This document shows, one piece after another, positions 44,450 through 53,464 of a stretch of 59,497 nt of DNA. The notes under the pieces were generated by a model, which did not search any database, was not told the origin of the DNA, and was given only the letters and a program-made list of their open reading frames with translations. A program made the position numbers and the translations under genes. The stretch is from positions 1 through 59,497 of the forward strand of contig NZ_FTNE01000025.1 of the NCBI RefSeq assembly GCF_900156265.1. Reading direction: 5' to 3'. The stretch comes from Acidiphilium rubrum. Its GTDB lineage: Bacteria > Pseudomonadota > Alphaproteobacteria > Acetobacterales > Acetobacteraceae. How positions within the stretch are numbered: the stretch's first letter is position 1; each line of letters starts with the position of its first letter.

Positions 44450-44488
44450 GGAAGCAAGGCGGAGGCAGAGCCCCCTGGCCTTGCTTCC
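44450..44488. terminator. Hairpin between convergent vapC and htpG
   Basis: GGAAGCAAGGC (44450-44460) and GCCTTGCTTCC (44478-44488) form a perfect 11-bp stem with a 17-base loop, placed between the two stops. It probably stops both transcripts, although no T-run follows. Confidence 0.65.
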
Positions 44489-44497
44489 CCACTACCC

Positions 44498-46309
44498 TCA
44501 ACCCGCAACCTTCTCCGCCACCAGCCGCGCGAACCGTGCCGGGTCGATCGGCGCCTCACCGTCCTGAATGCGTGCGAGGTCGAGCAGCAACGCCGCCCAA
44601 TCCGCCATATCCTCACCCGCATCGGCGCGCGGCATCAGGCTCTCGATCAGCCTGTGCGCCGGGTTGAGTTCCAATGCCGGTTTCGGCGCGTAGCTCTGCC
44701 GACCGGCCCGGCGCATCAGCCGTTGCAGCGCAAGGTCGGGCTGCCCGCCGGCGGCGGCGAGGGCGGCGGGGCTATCGGTCAGCCGCGATGACGCAACCAC
44801 GTCCGACACCTGCTCGCTCAGCGCCGCCTTCAGCGCCGCGGCCAGCGTGCTCATCGCCTCGGGCATCGCGGTGGTTTCGAACACGTCGTTTGCCGCACCG
44901 GCATGGACCAGCTTCTTCTCGGCATAGGTCGCGAGCCGTTCCGGCCAGAAAAAATCGATCTGGTCGGACAGCAGCAGCACTTCGAACCCTTTGGCGCGCA
45001 GCCCTTCGATCTGCGGCGAGGTGCGGATACGCTCGGCATCCTCGCCGGTGATGTAATAAATATCCTTCTGCCCTTCAGGCATCCGCGCCACGTACTCATC
45101 CAGCGAGGTCAGCTCATCGCCATGCGTCGAGCGGAAGCGCGCCAGCCCAGCCACATCGGTCCGATGCTCGTTGTCGTCGTAAATCCCCTCCTTCAGCACC
45201 GGCCCGAACTGCTCGATGAAGGGTTTATACGCCTCGGCATCCTTGGCGCGGGTCTTCAATTCCGTGATCACCCGGTTGACCAGCGCCTTGCGAATCCGCG
45301 CCAGCACCGGCGTCGCCTGCAGCATCTCGCGCGACACGTTCAGCGGCAGATCCTCGGTATCGACCACGCCCTCGATGAATCGCAGCCAGCCCGGCAGCAA
45401 TTTGGCGTCATCGGTAATGAACATCCGCCGCACATGCAGCCGCACATGGCTTTCACGGTCATCCTCGGTCACCGGAAACGGCGACTGGCCGGGAATGAAC
45501 AGCAACGCGGAAAACTCGATCGAGCCCTCGGCACTCCAATGAATCGTCGCCCAGGGCTGGTCGAACATATGGCCGAGGTGCCGATAAAACTCGGTGTAAT
45601 CCTGCTCGGACACATCCGATTTCCGCTTGCGCCACAGCGCCGTGCCCTCGTTGGCGGCCTGGAAACTGCCGTCCCGCTCGATCTTGATCGGCACCGAAAT
45701 ATGATCGGCCCATTTCCGCAAAATCGTCTCGAGCCGCACCGGCTCGAGATATTCATCGGCATCGGCCTTGATGTGCAGCACCACGTCCGAACCCGGCGTC
45801 TCGCGCGTCGCCTCGCTGATCCGATAGCCGCCGCGCCCGTCCGATGACCATTTATGCGCAATCTCGGTCCCGGCCCGGCGCGAAATCATCTCGACCGTAT
45901 CAGCCACCATGAACGCCGAATAAAACCCGACGCCGAATTGCCCGATCAGGCTGGGCCGCTCCTCGGGCTTGGCATCCGCCAGCGTCTCGGTAAACGCGCG
46001 CGTGCCCGAGCGCGCGATCGTGCCGAGGTGGCTCGCCAGATCCTCGGCGGTCATGCCGATGCCATCATCGGCAATCGTAATCGTCCGCGCCGCCTTGTCG
46101 ACGCTGATGCGGATCGAGGCATCCTCCGGCAGCGCCAGGCTCTCATCGGACAGCGCCAGAAACCGCCGACGATCGATCGCATCGGCCGCGTTCGCGACCA
46201 GCTCACGCAAAAAAATCTCCCGCTCGGAGTACAACGAATGCACCACCAGATCGAGCAGGCGGCCCACTTCGGCATCGAACGGACGGGTCGTGTCAGTTGT
46301 CGAACTCAT
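44498..46309 (-). CDS. htpG: Chaperone HtpG (bacterial Hsp90)
   Basis: 603 residues. The GHKL ATPase domain has [47 protein letters not shown] and [15 protein letters not shown]. The middle domain has the expected [20 protein letters not shown], and the C-terminal dimerisation domain is slightly shorter than in E. coli (624). It folds client proteins in the cytoplasm using ATP. A palindromic repeat lies about 70 bases upstream. Confidence 0.96.
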   Translation of the reverse strand: MSSTTDTTRPFDAEVGRLLDLVVHSLYSEREIFLRELVANAADAIDRRRFLALSDESLALPEDASIRISVDKAARTITIADDGIGMTAEDLASHLGTIARSGTRAFTETLADAKPEERPSLIGQFGVGFYSAFMVADTVEMISRRAGTEIAHKWSSDGRGGYRISEATRETPGSDVVLHIKADADEYLEPVRLETILRKWADHISVPIKIERDGSFQAANEGTALWRKRKSDVSEQDYTEFYRHLGHMFDQPWATIHWSAEGSIEFSALLFIPGQSPFPVTEDDRESHVRLHVRRMFITDDAKLLPGWLRFIEGVVDTEDLPLNVSREMLQATPVLARIRKALVNRVITELKTRAKDAEAYKPFIEQFGPVLKEGIYDDNEHRTDVAGLARFRSTHGDELTSLDEYVARMPEGQKDIYYITGEDAERIRTSPQIEGLRAKGFEVLLLSDQIDFFWPERLATYAEKKLVHAGAANDVFETTAMPEAMSTLAAALKAALSEQVSDVVASSRLTDSPAALAAAGGQPDLALQRLMRRAGRQSYAPKPALELNPAHRLIESLMPRADAGEDMADWAALLLDLARIQDGEAPIDPARFARLVAEKVAG

Positions 46310-46381
46310 GATATTCCTCGCAAAAAGAACGATCGGCGCCTTCGAGATAGGTCACGGATTGCGCGGTTGCAATCCGGCGGT

Positions 46382-46517
46382 AAGGGGAAGGCAAGCACTT
46401 CTTTTTTGAAAAAAAGAAGCAAAAAACTTTTATTCGATGGGTCTCGCCGGTGAAAACGCCGCGGTCTCGATTTCAAAAAGTTTTTTGCTGCTTTTTTACA
46501 AAAAAGCAGACCTTCCC
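46382..46517. repeat. Palindromic intergenic repeat between htpG and secF
   Basis: A full copy with both hairpins: CACTTCTTTTTTGAAAAAAA with GAAG on the left, GCTGCTTTTTTACAAAAAAG with CAG on the right. The spacer (ATGGGTCTCGCCGGTGAAAA and onward) differs from other copies. The left hairpin is of the CTTC type and the right one of the CTGC type, so the copy is a hybrid. Confidence 0.85.
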
Positions 46518-46522
46518 TGATC

Positions 46523-47497
46523 TCACCTGCCGCGGACTTGCGCTTTGGCAACCGTCGGGTCCTCGTTCGTCTTCGGCCCGCGCCGTAACCGGTGCTCGCC
46601 GAGCAGCAGCAGAATGGGTGCCGCGATATAAATGCTCGACGAAGTGCCAACCACGATGCCGAACAGCATGATCCATGCAAACCCCGACAGCGAAGCCCCG
46701 CCGAACAGCGCCAGCGGCAGCGCCGCCAGAAACACCGTGCTCGATGTCCCCAACGTCCGGTTCAGCGTCTCGTTGATCGACAGATCGATCAACTCGCGCA
46801 GCGGCATCGTCTTATACTTCCGCAGATTCTCCCGCATCCGGTCATACACCACCACCTTGTCGTTGGTCGAATACCCGATCACCGTCAGAATCGCCGCGAT
46901 CGTCACCAGATCGAACGGAATCTGCGTGATCACCATGAACCCGACCGTCTTGGTCACGTCCAGGATCAACGTCGCCACCGCGCCCACCGCGAACTGCCAC
47001 TCGAACCGGAACCAGATATAGACCAATATCATCAGAAAGCTCAGCCCGAGCGCCACCAACCCCTGCTGGAACAGCGTGTCCGACACCGAAGCCCCGATCG
47101 CCTGAGTCGATTCGATATTCGCACCCGGAATCGTCGCCTTCACCACGCCTTCCGCCGCCGTCAGCGACTGTTCGGTGGCGTTCGCATTGGCCTTGGATTC
47201 CAGGCTGATCAGCACGCCCTTGCCATTGCCAAACCCCTGCAGCGCCGCCCCCTGCAAATGCGCCGCATCCAGCCCGCTGCGCAGCTTGGTGAAATCCGGC
47301 TTGCTCGGCGTCGCCACCTGAATCACCACGCCGCCCTTGAAATCCAACCCCAGGTTCAACCCCGGGTGGAAAAACAAAATGATCGACGCGGTCGACAGCA
47401 CGGCCGACACCATCAACCCGATAAACCGCCCCTTCATGAAGCGGATGCGCGTGCCATCCGGCACCAGGCGGAACGCAGGAGTGGTAATGAATTTCAT
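46523..47497 (-). CDS. secF: Protein translocase subunit SecF
   Basis: 324 residues from ATG 47497 (MKFITTPAFRLVPDGTRIRF). It shows LNLGLDFKGGVVIQV, a periplasmic P1 domain and the membrane motifs VIGYSTNDKVVVYDRMRENL and INETLNRTLGTSSTVFL. With SecD it uses the proton gradient to pull proteins through SecYEG. It lies ten bases after secD. Confidence 0.96.
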   Translation of the reverse strand: MKFITTPAFRLVPDGTRIRFMKGRFIGLMVSAVLSTASIILFFHPGLNLGLDFKGGVVIQVATPSKPDFTKLRSGLDAAHLQGAALQGFGNGKGVLISLESKANANATEQSLTAAEGVVKATIPGANIESTQAIGASVSDTLFQQGLVALGLSFLMILVYIWFRFEWQFAVGAVATLILDVTKTVGFMVITQIPFDLVTIAAILTVIGYSTNDKVVVYDRMRENLRKYKTMPLRELIDLSINETLNRTLGTSSTVFLAALPLALFGGASLSGFAWIMLFGIVVGTSSSIYIAAPILLLLGEHRLRRGPKTNEDPTVAKAQVRGR

Positions 47498-47507
47498 CGA
47501 ATGAGCC

Positions 47508-49088
47508 TCAAAATACCGGCAAAGCGGCAGGGCGGCGGGCAATGTACCACCGCGCGGTGATCAACCGGACCAGCACGGTCGAGGTGAACAGCGTCGTCAC
47601 AATCCCCACGCAAATCGTCACGGCAAACCCGCGCACCGGCGGCGAGCCGAAAATGAACAGCATGATATGCGCGAGCAGCGTCGTCACGTTGGAATCGATA
47701 ATCGTGCCATACGCCCGCTTATACCCCGCTTCGAGCGCCGCCAGCGGCTTGCGCCCCAGCTTCACCTCCTCGCGCACCCTTTCATTGATCAGCACGTTGG
47801 CATCCACCGCCATGCCCAAGGTCAGCAAAATCCCCGCCATGCCCGGCAAGGTCAGCGTCGCCCCCATCACCGACAGCACAGCGACCAGCAGCAGCAAATT
47901 CACCACCAGCGCGATATTCGCAAACCAGCCGAACAGCCCGTAAAAACTCGCCATGAACACAATGACCAGCACGAACCCCACCGCGAGCGACAAAATCCCC
48001 GCCCTGATCGCATCGGCGCCCAATTCCGGCCCCACGCTCTGCTGCTCCACCACGCTCAGCGGCGCCGGCAGCGCCCCCGCCCGCAGCAGCAACGCCAGAT
48101 CCGTCGCCGATTGCGCGGTAAACCCACCGGTAATCTGCCCCTGACCACCAATGATCGGCGTCTGGATCACCGGCGCCTCGATAATTTTATGATCCAGCTC
48201 GATCGCGAACAATTTGCCCACGTTCTTGGTGGTAATCTCGGCAAACTTGCGCGCCCCGGTGCCGTTGAAGGTAAAATTCACCACCCAGCCGCCGGTCTGC
48301 GGGTCCTGCCCGGCCTGCGCATTGGTCAGATCCGCGCCATCCACCGCCACCCGCGAGCGGATCGCCATCGACTGGGCCGGATCGTTCAGCATCGGCAAAA
48401 TCTCGACCCCCGGCGGCGGCGTCTTGGTCTCGGGGTTCACGTTCGGCGCCACCATATGAAACGTCATATGCGCGGTCTTGCCCAGCAACCGCTTGATCCG
48501 GTTCGGGTCCGAAACCCCCGGCAACTGGATCACGATCTTGTCGCTGCCCTGCCGCGCAATCTGCGGATCGACCACGCCCGACCCATCGATCCGCCGCCCG
48601 ATAATGGTGATCGACTGTGCAATCGCCTGACTCTGCTTGGCAATCAGCCCCGCGCGCGACAAAGTCAGCGTCGCCGCCCCCGAAGGATCAATCCGCACAT
48701 CGATATCCGGCGCCCCGCCCGCCGCCTCGACCGGGCTGATCAGCTTTTGCAATATCGGCTTCACCGCCGCCGCATCGGATGGCTTCAACAAATTGAACTG
48801 CACCCGCTTCGCCGCCACGTTCGCGCCAAGATCGGTATACCCGATATCCGCCTTCAACAGCGCCTGGCGCACGTCATCGGTCAGCCCGGTCAACTGTTCC
48901 TTCACCACCGCACTCATATCCACCTGCATCAACAGATACGACCCACCCCGTAAATCGAGCCCCAGATGAATCTGCGGCCACGGCACCCCCGCCAGCGGTC
49001 GCTTGATCAGGTTCGGCACCGCCAGCAGCACCCCGATGGCGCAGAACAGCAGGATCATGGTGGTTTTCAGGCGCGTGAAATAAAGCAT
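47508..49088 (-). CDS. secD: Protein translocase subunit SecD
   Basis: 526 residues from ATG 49088 (MLYFTRLKTTMILLFCAIGV); a longer frame extends antisense through the neighbouring gene and is rejected. Motifs are HLGLDLRGGSYLLMQVD, the periplasmic P1 domain, and the membrane motif MAVDANVLINERVREEVKLG. It partners SecF. yajC, often upstream, is absent; the upstream neighbour is a divergent oxidoreductase. Confidence 0.96.
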   Translation of the reverse strand: MLYFTRLKTTMILLFCAIGVLLAVPNLIKRPLAGVPWPQIHLGLDLRGGSYLLMQVDMSAVVKEQLTGLTDDVRQALLKADIGYTDLGANVAAKRVQFNLLKPSDAAAVKPILQKLISPVEAAGGAPDIDVRIDPSGAATLTLSRAGLIAKQSQAIAQSITIIGRRIDGSGVVDPQIARQGSDKIVIQLPGVSDPNRIKRLLGKTAHMTFHMVAPNVNPETKTPPPGVEILPMLNDPAQSMAIRSRVAVDGADLTNAQAGQDPQTGGWVVNFTFNGTGARKFAEITTKNVGKLFAIELDHKIIEAPVIQTPIIGGQGQITGGFTAQSATDLALLLRAGALPAPLSVVEQQSVGPELGADAIRAGILSLAVGFVLVIVFMASFYGLFGWFANIALVVNLLLLVAVLSVMGATLTLPGMAGILLTLGMAVDANVLINERVREEVKLGRKPLAALEAGYKRAYGTIIDSNVTTLLAHIMLFIFGSPPVRGFAVTICVGIVTTLFTSTVLVRLITARWYIARRPAALPVF

Positions 49089-49197
49089 GGTCGGCAGAGG
49101 GTCCTTGAACGTGCCGCGAAAGCGGTCGGGCGGGCGGGGGTGGTATGGCGGGGCCGGCTTGCGCGTGCAAGTGTGGCCCCAATTCGGGAGGATTGCG

Positions 49198-50166
49198 GTG
49201 GACAGGCTCAAGGTCGGTGTGATCGGTGCGGGACATTTCGGGCGGTTCCACGCCCTGAAAACGGCGGCGGCCGAACGCGCCGTCCTGGTCGGCCTGCACG
49301 ACCCGGATGCCGCCCGCGCCGCCCTCGTCGCCGCCGAAGCCAACTGCCCCACCCTGCCGCTCGATGCCCTGATCACCGCAGCCGATGCCCTGATCATCGC
49401 CGCCCCGGCCGATGCCCATTTCCCCCTCGCCATGCAGGCCCTCGCCGCCGGCCGCCACGTCCTGATCGAAAAACCAATCGCGGCCACACTCGATGAAGCC
49501 GACCAACTCGCCGCCGCCGCCGCCGCCCGCGGCCTCGTCCTGCAAGTCGGCCACCTCGAACGCTTCTCCGCCGCCCACGGCGCCGTCGCCGCCCGCATGG
49601 GCCGCCCCCTCTATATCGAAGCCGTCCGCGTCGCCCCGTTCAAACCCCGCGGCACCGATGTCTCGGTCATCCTCGACCTCATGATCCACGATCTCGATCT
49701 CGTGCTCGCCCTGGTCGGCCAGAAAATCGAAAGCGTCGATGCCGTCGGCGCCGCCGTCGCCAGCGCGCACGACGATATCGCCAACGCCCGCGTCCACTTC
49801 GTCGATGGTTGCGTCGCCACCATCACCGCCAGCCGCATTTCCCTCAAAACCGAACGCAAAATGCGCATCTTCGCCGAAGCCGGCTACCTCACGGTCGATT
49901 TCGCCGCCAAAAAACTCACCCTGATCGGCCGCGACCGCGGCATGGCACTCCCCGGCTTCGAGGAATTCGGCATCGAAACCGCAAGCTGGGACGACCACGA
50001 CGCCCTCGCCGCCGAACACGCCGCCTTCCACGCCGCATGCCTCGATGGCGCCCCCGTCCTGGTCGACGCCGCCGCCGGCCGCCGCGCCCTCGAAGCCGCC
50101 ATCGCCGTCGCCGCCTCGATCACCGCAAGCCGCGCCCGCGCCGTCGCCTCCGGGCTGATCCGCTGA
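49198..50166 (+). CDS. Gfo/Idh/MocA family NAD(P)-dependent oxidoreductase
   Basis: 322 residues from a GTG at 49198, seven bases after GGGAGG, which decides the start. The Rossmann motif is VGVIGAGHFGRFH, followed by the catalytic-lysine motif LIEKPIA and the segment LQVGHLERFS. C-terminal VILDLMIHDLDLVLALV holds the typical D-x3-H motif. The QVGHLERF form resembles UDP-GlcNAc 3-dehydrogenase (GnnA) of lipid A synthesis, but no lpx gene is adjacent, so the substrate stays open. Confidence 0.9.
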   Translation: MDRLKVGVIGAGHFGRFHALKTAAAERAVLVGLHDPDAARAALVAAEANCPTLPLDALITAADALIIAAPADAHFPLAMQALAAGRHVLIEKPIAATLDEADQLAAAAAARGLVLQVGHLERFSAAHGAVAARMGRPLYIEAVRVAPFKPRGTDVSVILDLMIHDLDLVLALVGQKIESVDAVGAAVASAHDDIANARVHFVDGCVATITASRISLKTERKMRIFAEAGYLTVDFAAKKLTLIGRDRGMALPGFEEFGIETASWDDHDALAAEHAAFHAACLDGAPVLVDAAAGRRALEAAIAVAASITASRARAVASGLIR

Positions 50167-50227
50167 AATCTGGATTCGAAAGCAGGGAACGGAGTTTCAG
50201 CGTGGCGCAGGTCTGGTTAAGTGAGCG

Positions 50228-50373
50228 CAAGGCAAGGGAAGACTTCTTTTTTGAAAAAAAGAAGCAAAAAACTTTTTGAATCTGGGGCACGGGCGTTTTC
50301 ACGCGCTCAGTCCCAAATTAAAAAAGTTTTTTTTGCTTCTTTTTTGTTCACAAAAAAGAAGACTTCCTTGTCC
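50228..50373. repeat. Palindromic intergenic repeat upstream of ada
   Basis: The best-preserved copy. The left hairpin is ACTTCTTTTTTGAAAAAAAG with AAG, the right hairpin GCTTCTTTTTTGTTCACAAA with AAAGAAG. The inner arms AAAACTTTTTGAATCTGGGG and GTCCCAAATTAAAAAAGTTT form a second nested stem around CACGGGCGTTTTCACGCG. The remaining bases of 50167-50411 hold no gene. Confidence 0.88.
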
Positions 50374-50411
50374 TCACCTACCTCATCGCCCCGATCTCCA
50401 GGACAAATACC

Positions 50412-51473
50412 ATGCCGACCCACCTCAACCGTATCGAACAAGATCCCCGCCTCGCCCAAATCACCGCGCGTGACCGCACCGCCGATGGCACTTTCTGGTA
50501 TTCCGTCGCCACCACCGGCGTCTATTGCCGCCCGTCCTGCCCCTCGCGCGCCGCCAACCCTGCCAACATCGCCCTCCACGCCACCCCATCCGCCGCCCGC
50601 GCCGCCGGCTTCCGCCCCTGCCTGCGCTGCCGACCCGATGATGCCGCGCCCGATACCGCCCTCATCGCCCGCATCGAAACCGCCTGCCGCCTGATCGAAA
50701 CCGCCGCCGAACCCCCCAGCCTTACCCAACTCGCCGCCACCGCCGGCCTCAGCGCGTCGCATTTCCACCGCCGTTTCAAAACCGTCACCGGCCTCACCCC
50801 GAAAGCCTACGCCGCCGCGCATCGTGCTCAGCGCATCCGCACCGCGCTGGCCGCCGGCGCCCCGGTCACCACCGCCATCTATGATGCCGGCTTCCAATCC
50901 AACGCCCGCTTCTACGCCCAATCCACCGCCCTGCTCGGCATGACCCCCACGCGCTACCGCGCCGGCGCCCCCGATGAAACCATCCGCGTCGCCCTCGGCC
51001 TCTGCACCCTCGGCACCATCCTGGTCGCCTCCAGCACCCAGGGCGTCGTCGCCATCCTGCTCGGCGACGACCCCGCCACCCTCCGCCACGACCTCGAAAC
51101 CCGCTTCCCCCACGCTACCATCATCAGTGACGATGCCGCCTATCAGGTCACCATCGCCGACATCATCGCCCAACTCGAAACCCCCGCCCGCGGCATCGAC
51201 CTGCCGCTCGATATCCGCGGCACCGCCTTCCAGCAGCGCGTCTGGCACGCCCTTCGCGCCATCCCGCCCGGCGCGACCGCCACCTACGCCGACATCGCCC
51301 GCGCCATCGGCGCCCCCACCGCCACCCGCGCCGTCGCCGGCGCCTGTGCCGCCAACAAAATCGCCCTCGCCATCCCCTGCCACCGTGTTATCCGCACCGA
51401 TGGCTCACTCTCCGGCTACCGCTGGGGCACCGCCCGCAAACGTCGCCTGCTCGAACAGGAAACCCAACCATGA
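50412..51473 (+). CDS. ada: Ada: methylphosphotriester/O6-methylguanine methyltransferase and regulator
   Basis: 353 residues. The N-terminal zinc domain has YCRPSCPSR (acceptor Cys39, Cys43) and CLRCRPDD. The AraC-type helix-turn-helix follows (LTQLAATAGLSASHFHRRFK). The C-terminal methyltransferase has AIPCHRVI, acceptor Cys323, and TARKRRLL. It transfers methyl groups from damaged DNA to itself and, once methylated, activates repair genes. It is coupled by ATGA to an oxygenase. Confidence 0.96.
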   Translation: MPTHLNRIEQDPRLAQITARDRTADGTFWYSVATTGVYCRPSCPSRAANPANIALHATPSAARAAGFRPCLRCRPDDAAPDTALIARIETACRLIETAAEPPSLTQLAATAGLSASHFHRRFKTVTGLTPKAYAAAHRAQRIRTALAAGAPVTTAIYDAGFQSNARFYAQSTALLGMTPTRYRAGAPDETIRVALGLCTLGTILVASSTQGVVAILLGDDPATLRHDLETRFPHATIISDDAAYQVTIADIIAQLETPARGIDLPLDIRGTAFQQRVWHALRAIPPGATATYADIARAIGAPTATRAVAGACAANKIALAIPCHRVIRTDGSLSGYRWGTARKRRLLEQETQP

Positions 51474-52162
51474 CCCCCACGATCGACTGGACCGCCATCA
51501 CCACCACGCTCGACCACCAAGGCTGGGCCATCCTGCCCGCCCTGCTCAGCCAAACCCAATGCACCGAAACCGAGGCGCTCTACGCCGACCCCTCCCGTTT
51601 TCGCAAACACGTCATCATGGGTCGCCACGGCTACGGCGAGGGCGAATACCGCTACTTCGCCTACGACCTGCCACCCCTGGTCGCCCACCTGCGCCAAACC
51701 CTCTACGCCAGCCTCGCCCCGCTCGCGAACCGCTGGCACGAACGCCTCGGCCTCGAAACCCGCTTCCCCGCCACCCACGCCGATTTCATCGCCAACTGCC
51801 ACCAAGCCGGCCAGACCAAACCCACCCCGCTGCTGCTGCAATACCGCGCCGGCGACTACAATTGCCTCCACCAGGACATCTACGGCCCCCACATCTTCCC
51901 GCTCCAGGTCGCCACCCTGCTCTCCACCCCAGGCACCGATTTCGAAGGCGGCGAATTCATCCTCACCGAACAACGCCCCCGCATGCAATCCCGCGCCGCC
52001 GTCGTCCCGCTCACCCAAGGCGATGCCGTCATCTTCGCCGTCAACACCCGCCCCATCCGGGGCACCAAACGCGACCACCGCGTCATCCTCCGCCACGGCG
52101 TCAGCACCATCCGCACCGGCCACCGCGCCACCCTCGGAATCATTTTCCACGATGCCGCCTGA
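51470..52162 (+). CDS. 2OG-Fe(II) oxygenase linked to Ada (Oxygenase-NA family)
   Basis: 230 residues. Iron ligands are likely the His and Asp of LHQDIYGP plus a later His in KRDHRVILRHGVS. The 2-oxoglutarate-binding Arg is probably in TGHRATLGIIFH. The overlap with ada and the motif layout fit the PF09859-type oxygenases, described as acting on damaged DNA and related in chemistry to AlkB. The pair would form an alkylation-response operon controlled by Ada. Confidence 0.9.
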   Translation: MTPTIDWTAITTTLDHQGWAILPALLSQTQCTETEALYADPSRFRKHVIMGRHGYGEGEYRYFAYDLPPLVAHLRQTLYASLAPLANRWHERLGLETRFPATHADFIANCHQAGQTKPTPLLLQYRAGDYNCLHQDIYGPHIFPLQVATLLSTPGTDFEGGEFILTEQRPRMQSRAAVVPLTQGDAVIFAVNTRPIRGTKRDHRVILRHGVSTIRTGHRATLGIIFHDAA

Positions 52163-52183
52163 CAGACCGCGTCCATGGTTTAA

Positions 52184-52258
52184 GGTAAGGTAAGCACTTC
52201 TTTTTTTGCAAAAAAAGAAGCAAAAAAACTCTTGTTGATTTGGTCCGTGCCGGCGGCG
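52184..52258. repeat. Half copy of the palindromic repeat before the GNAT gene
   Basis: Only the left hairpin remains (GCACTTCTTTTTTTGCAAAA with AAAGAAG), followed by CAAAAAAACTCTTG and TTTGGTCCGTGCCGG. The same tail follows the degenerate copy near 54660, so these two form a subfamily. Confidence 0.75.
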
Positions 52259-52284
52259 CCCTCACACCTCATTGGGAGGACCCT

Positions 52285-53082
52285 ATGCTACGAAACAATC
52301 CATCCCTTGGCATCAGAACCAACCTCCTGTTCCACCGCTTCGACGGCGAAGTGATCGAACGCGCCGACTACCTCGTCATCCGCACCCCCACCAACCCCGG
52401 CTTCTTTTTCGGCAACCTCCTGATCTTCAACACCCCGCCCACCCCACAGGACGCCACCGCCTGGCCCGCCCTGTTCGCCCACGAATTCGGCGATAATCCC
52501 GAAATCCGCCACGTCACCCTCATCTGGGACACCGAAGCACCAGGCGACACCACAGGCTTCGCGACCGCCGGCTACACCGTCGAAACCGCCCTCGTCCTCA
52601 CCGCGCAATCCGTCCGCCCACCCCCAAAAACCAACAGCGCCATCCAAATCCGCCCGATCACCACCGATGCCGACTGGCAAGCCGTGATCGAATGCCAAAT
52701 CCTCTCCCCCTCGGTCGAACAAGACCCCGCCGACTACCGAATGTTCAAAACCCGCCAGATCACCCGCTACCGCGCCATGGCCGAACAAGGCCTCGGCGCC
52801 TGGTTCGGCGCCTTCCTCAACAATAAACTGATCGCCGACCTCGGCCTCTACCACGACGGCACCATCGGCCGATTCCAACAGGTCGAAACCCACCCCGATC
52901 ACCGCCGCCAAGGCATCTGCGGCACACTCGTCCACACCATCGCCCGCCACGCCCTCGAAACCCTCGGCCTCACCACCCTCGTCATGGTCGCGGACGAAGC
53001 CTACCACGCCGCGAAAATCTACCAGCAAGTCGGCTTCGAAATCCGCGAACGACACCATGCGGCGTTTCGGTGGGACCCATGA
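52285..53082 (+). CDS. GNAT family N-acetyltransferase
   Basis: 265 residues from ATG 52285, preceded by GGGAGGA. The C-terminal half (about 120-262) is a GNAT fold with acetyl-CoA motif VETHPDHRRQGICGTLVHTI and YQQVGFEIRERH. The N-terminal half (NPGFFFGNLLIFNTPPTPQD and onward) looks like a second, degenerate acetyltransferase half without the CoA motif. The substrate is unknown. Confidence 0.9.
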   Translation: MLRNNPSLGIRTNLLFHRFDGEVIERADYLVIRTPTNPGFFFGNLLIFNTPPTPQDATAWPALFAHEFGDNPEIRHVTLIWDTEAPGDTTGFATAGYTVETALVLTAQSVRPPPKTNSAIQIRPITTDADWQAVIECQILSPSVEQDPADYRMFKTRQITRYRAMAEQGLGAWFGAFLNNKLIADLGLYHDGTIGRFQQVETHPDHRRQGICGTLVHTIARHALETLGLTTLVMVADEAYHAAKIYQQVGFEIRERHHAAFRWDP

Positions 53083-53464
53083 AAAGTGAGCAAGCACTTC
53101 TTTTTTGCAAAAAAGTAGCAAAAAATGCTTTACTTAATGTTCAATTGTAGAAATTTCATAAAATAATAAACGCTGAGTGCAGCCGCAACTGCAAAATTTG
53201 GCTTGGCAAACAACCGTTGCCAATCCGGCGGTTAACCCACAGCCCCAATATGTGGGGCAGATTGGGAAAGATGGTGTCTCTCGGCAATACATATAGGAGT
53301 TGTCGGTGGTAAACCGATAGGCGAGGAGCAACCCATACTGCCGCATCTACTATGCGATAAGGAATCAGTACTAAAAATATACAATCTGTCATAATTTGTC
53401 AAAAATTGGATAATTCTCAAGTATTTTACATTGTGTATTGCTATTTTTTAACATATGCTGAGTC
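53083..53464. other. Low-GC intergenic stretch with a half repeat
   Basis: 382 bases, about 40% GC, much lower than the surroundings. 53088-53130 is a half copy of the palindromic repeat (GCACTTCTTTTTTGCAAAAA then AGTAGC). The rest holds the promoter of the acyltransferase and several short overlapping minus-strand frames. One of them (53134-53346) encodes a Cys-rich peptide but lacks a visible ribosome site. None is a confident gene. Confidence 0.6.

Noticed and set aside
50307-51383. 358-codon Gly-rich minus-strand frame opposite ada
   Set aside because: The Gly/Asp repeats result from reading GC-rich Ada codons backwards, and it begins within the palindromic repeat.
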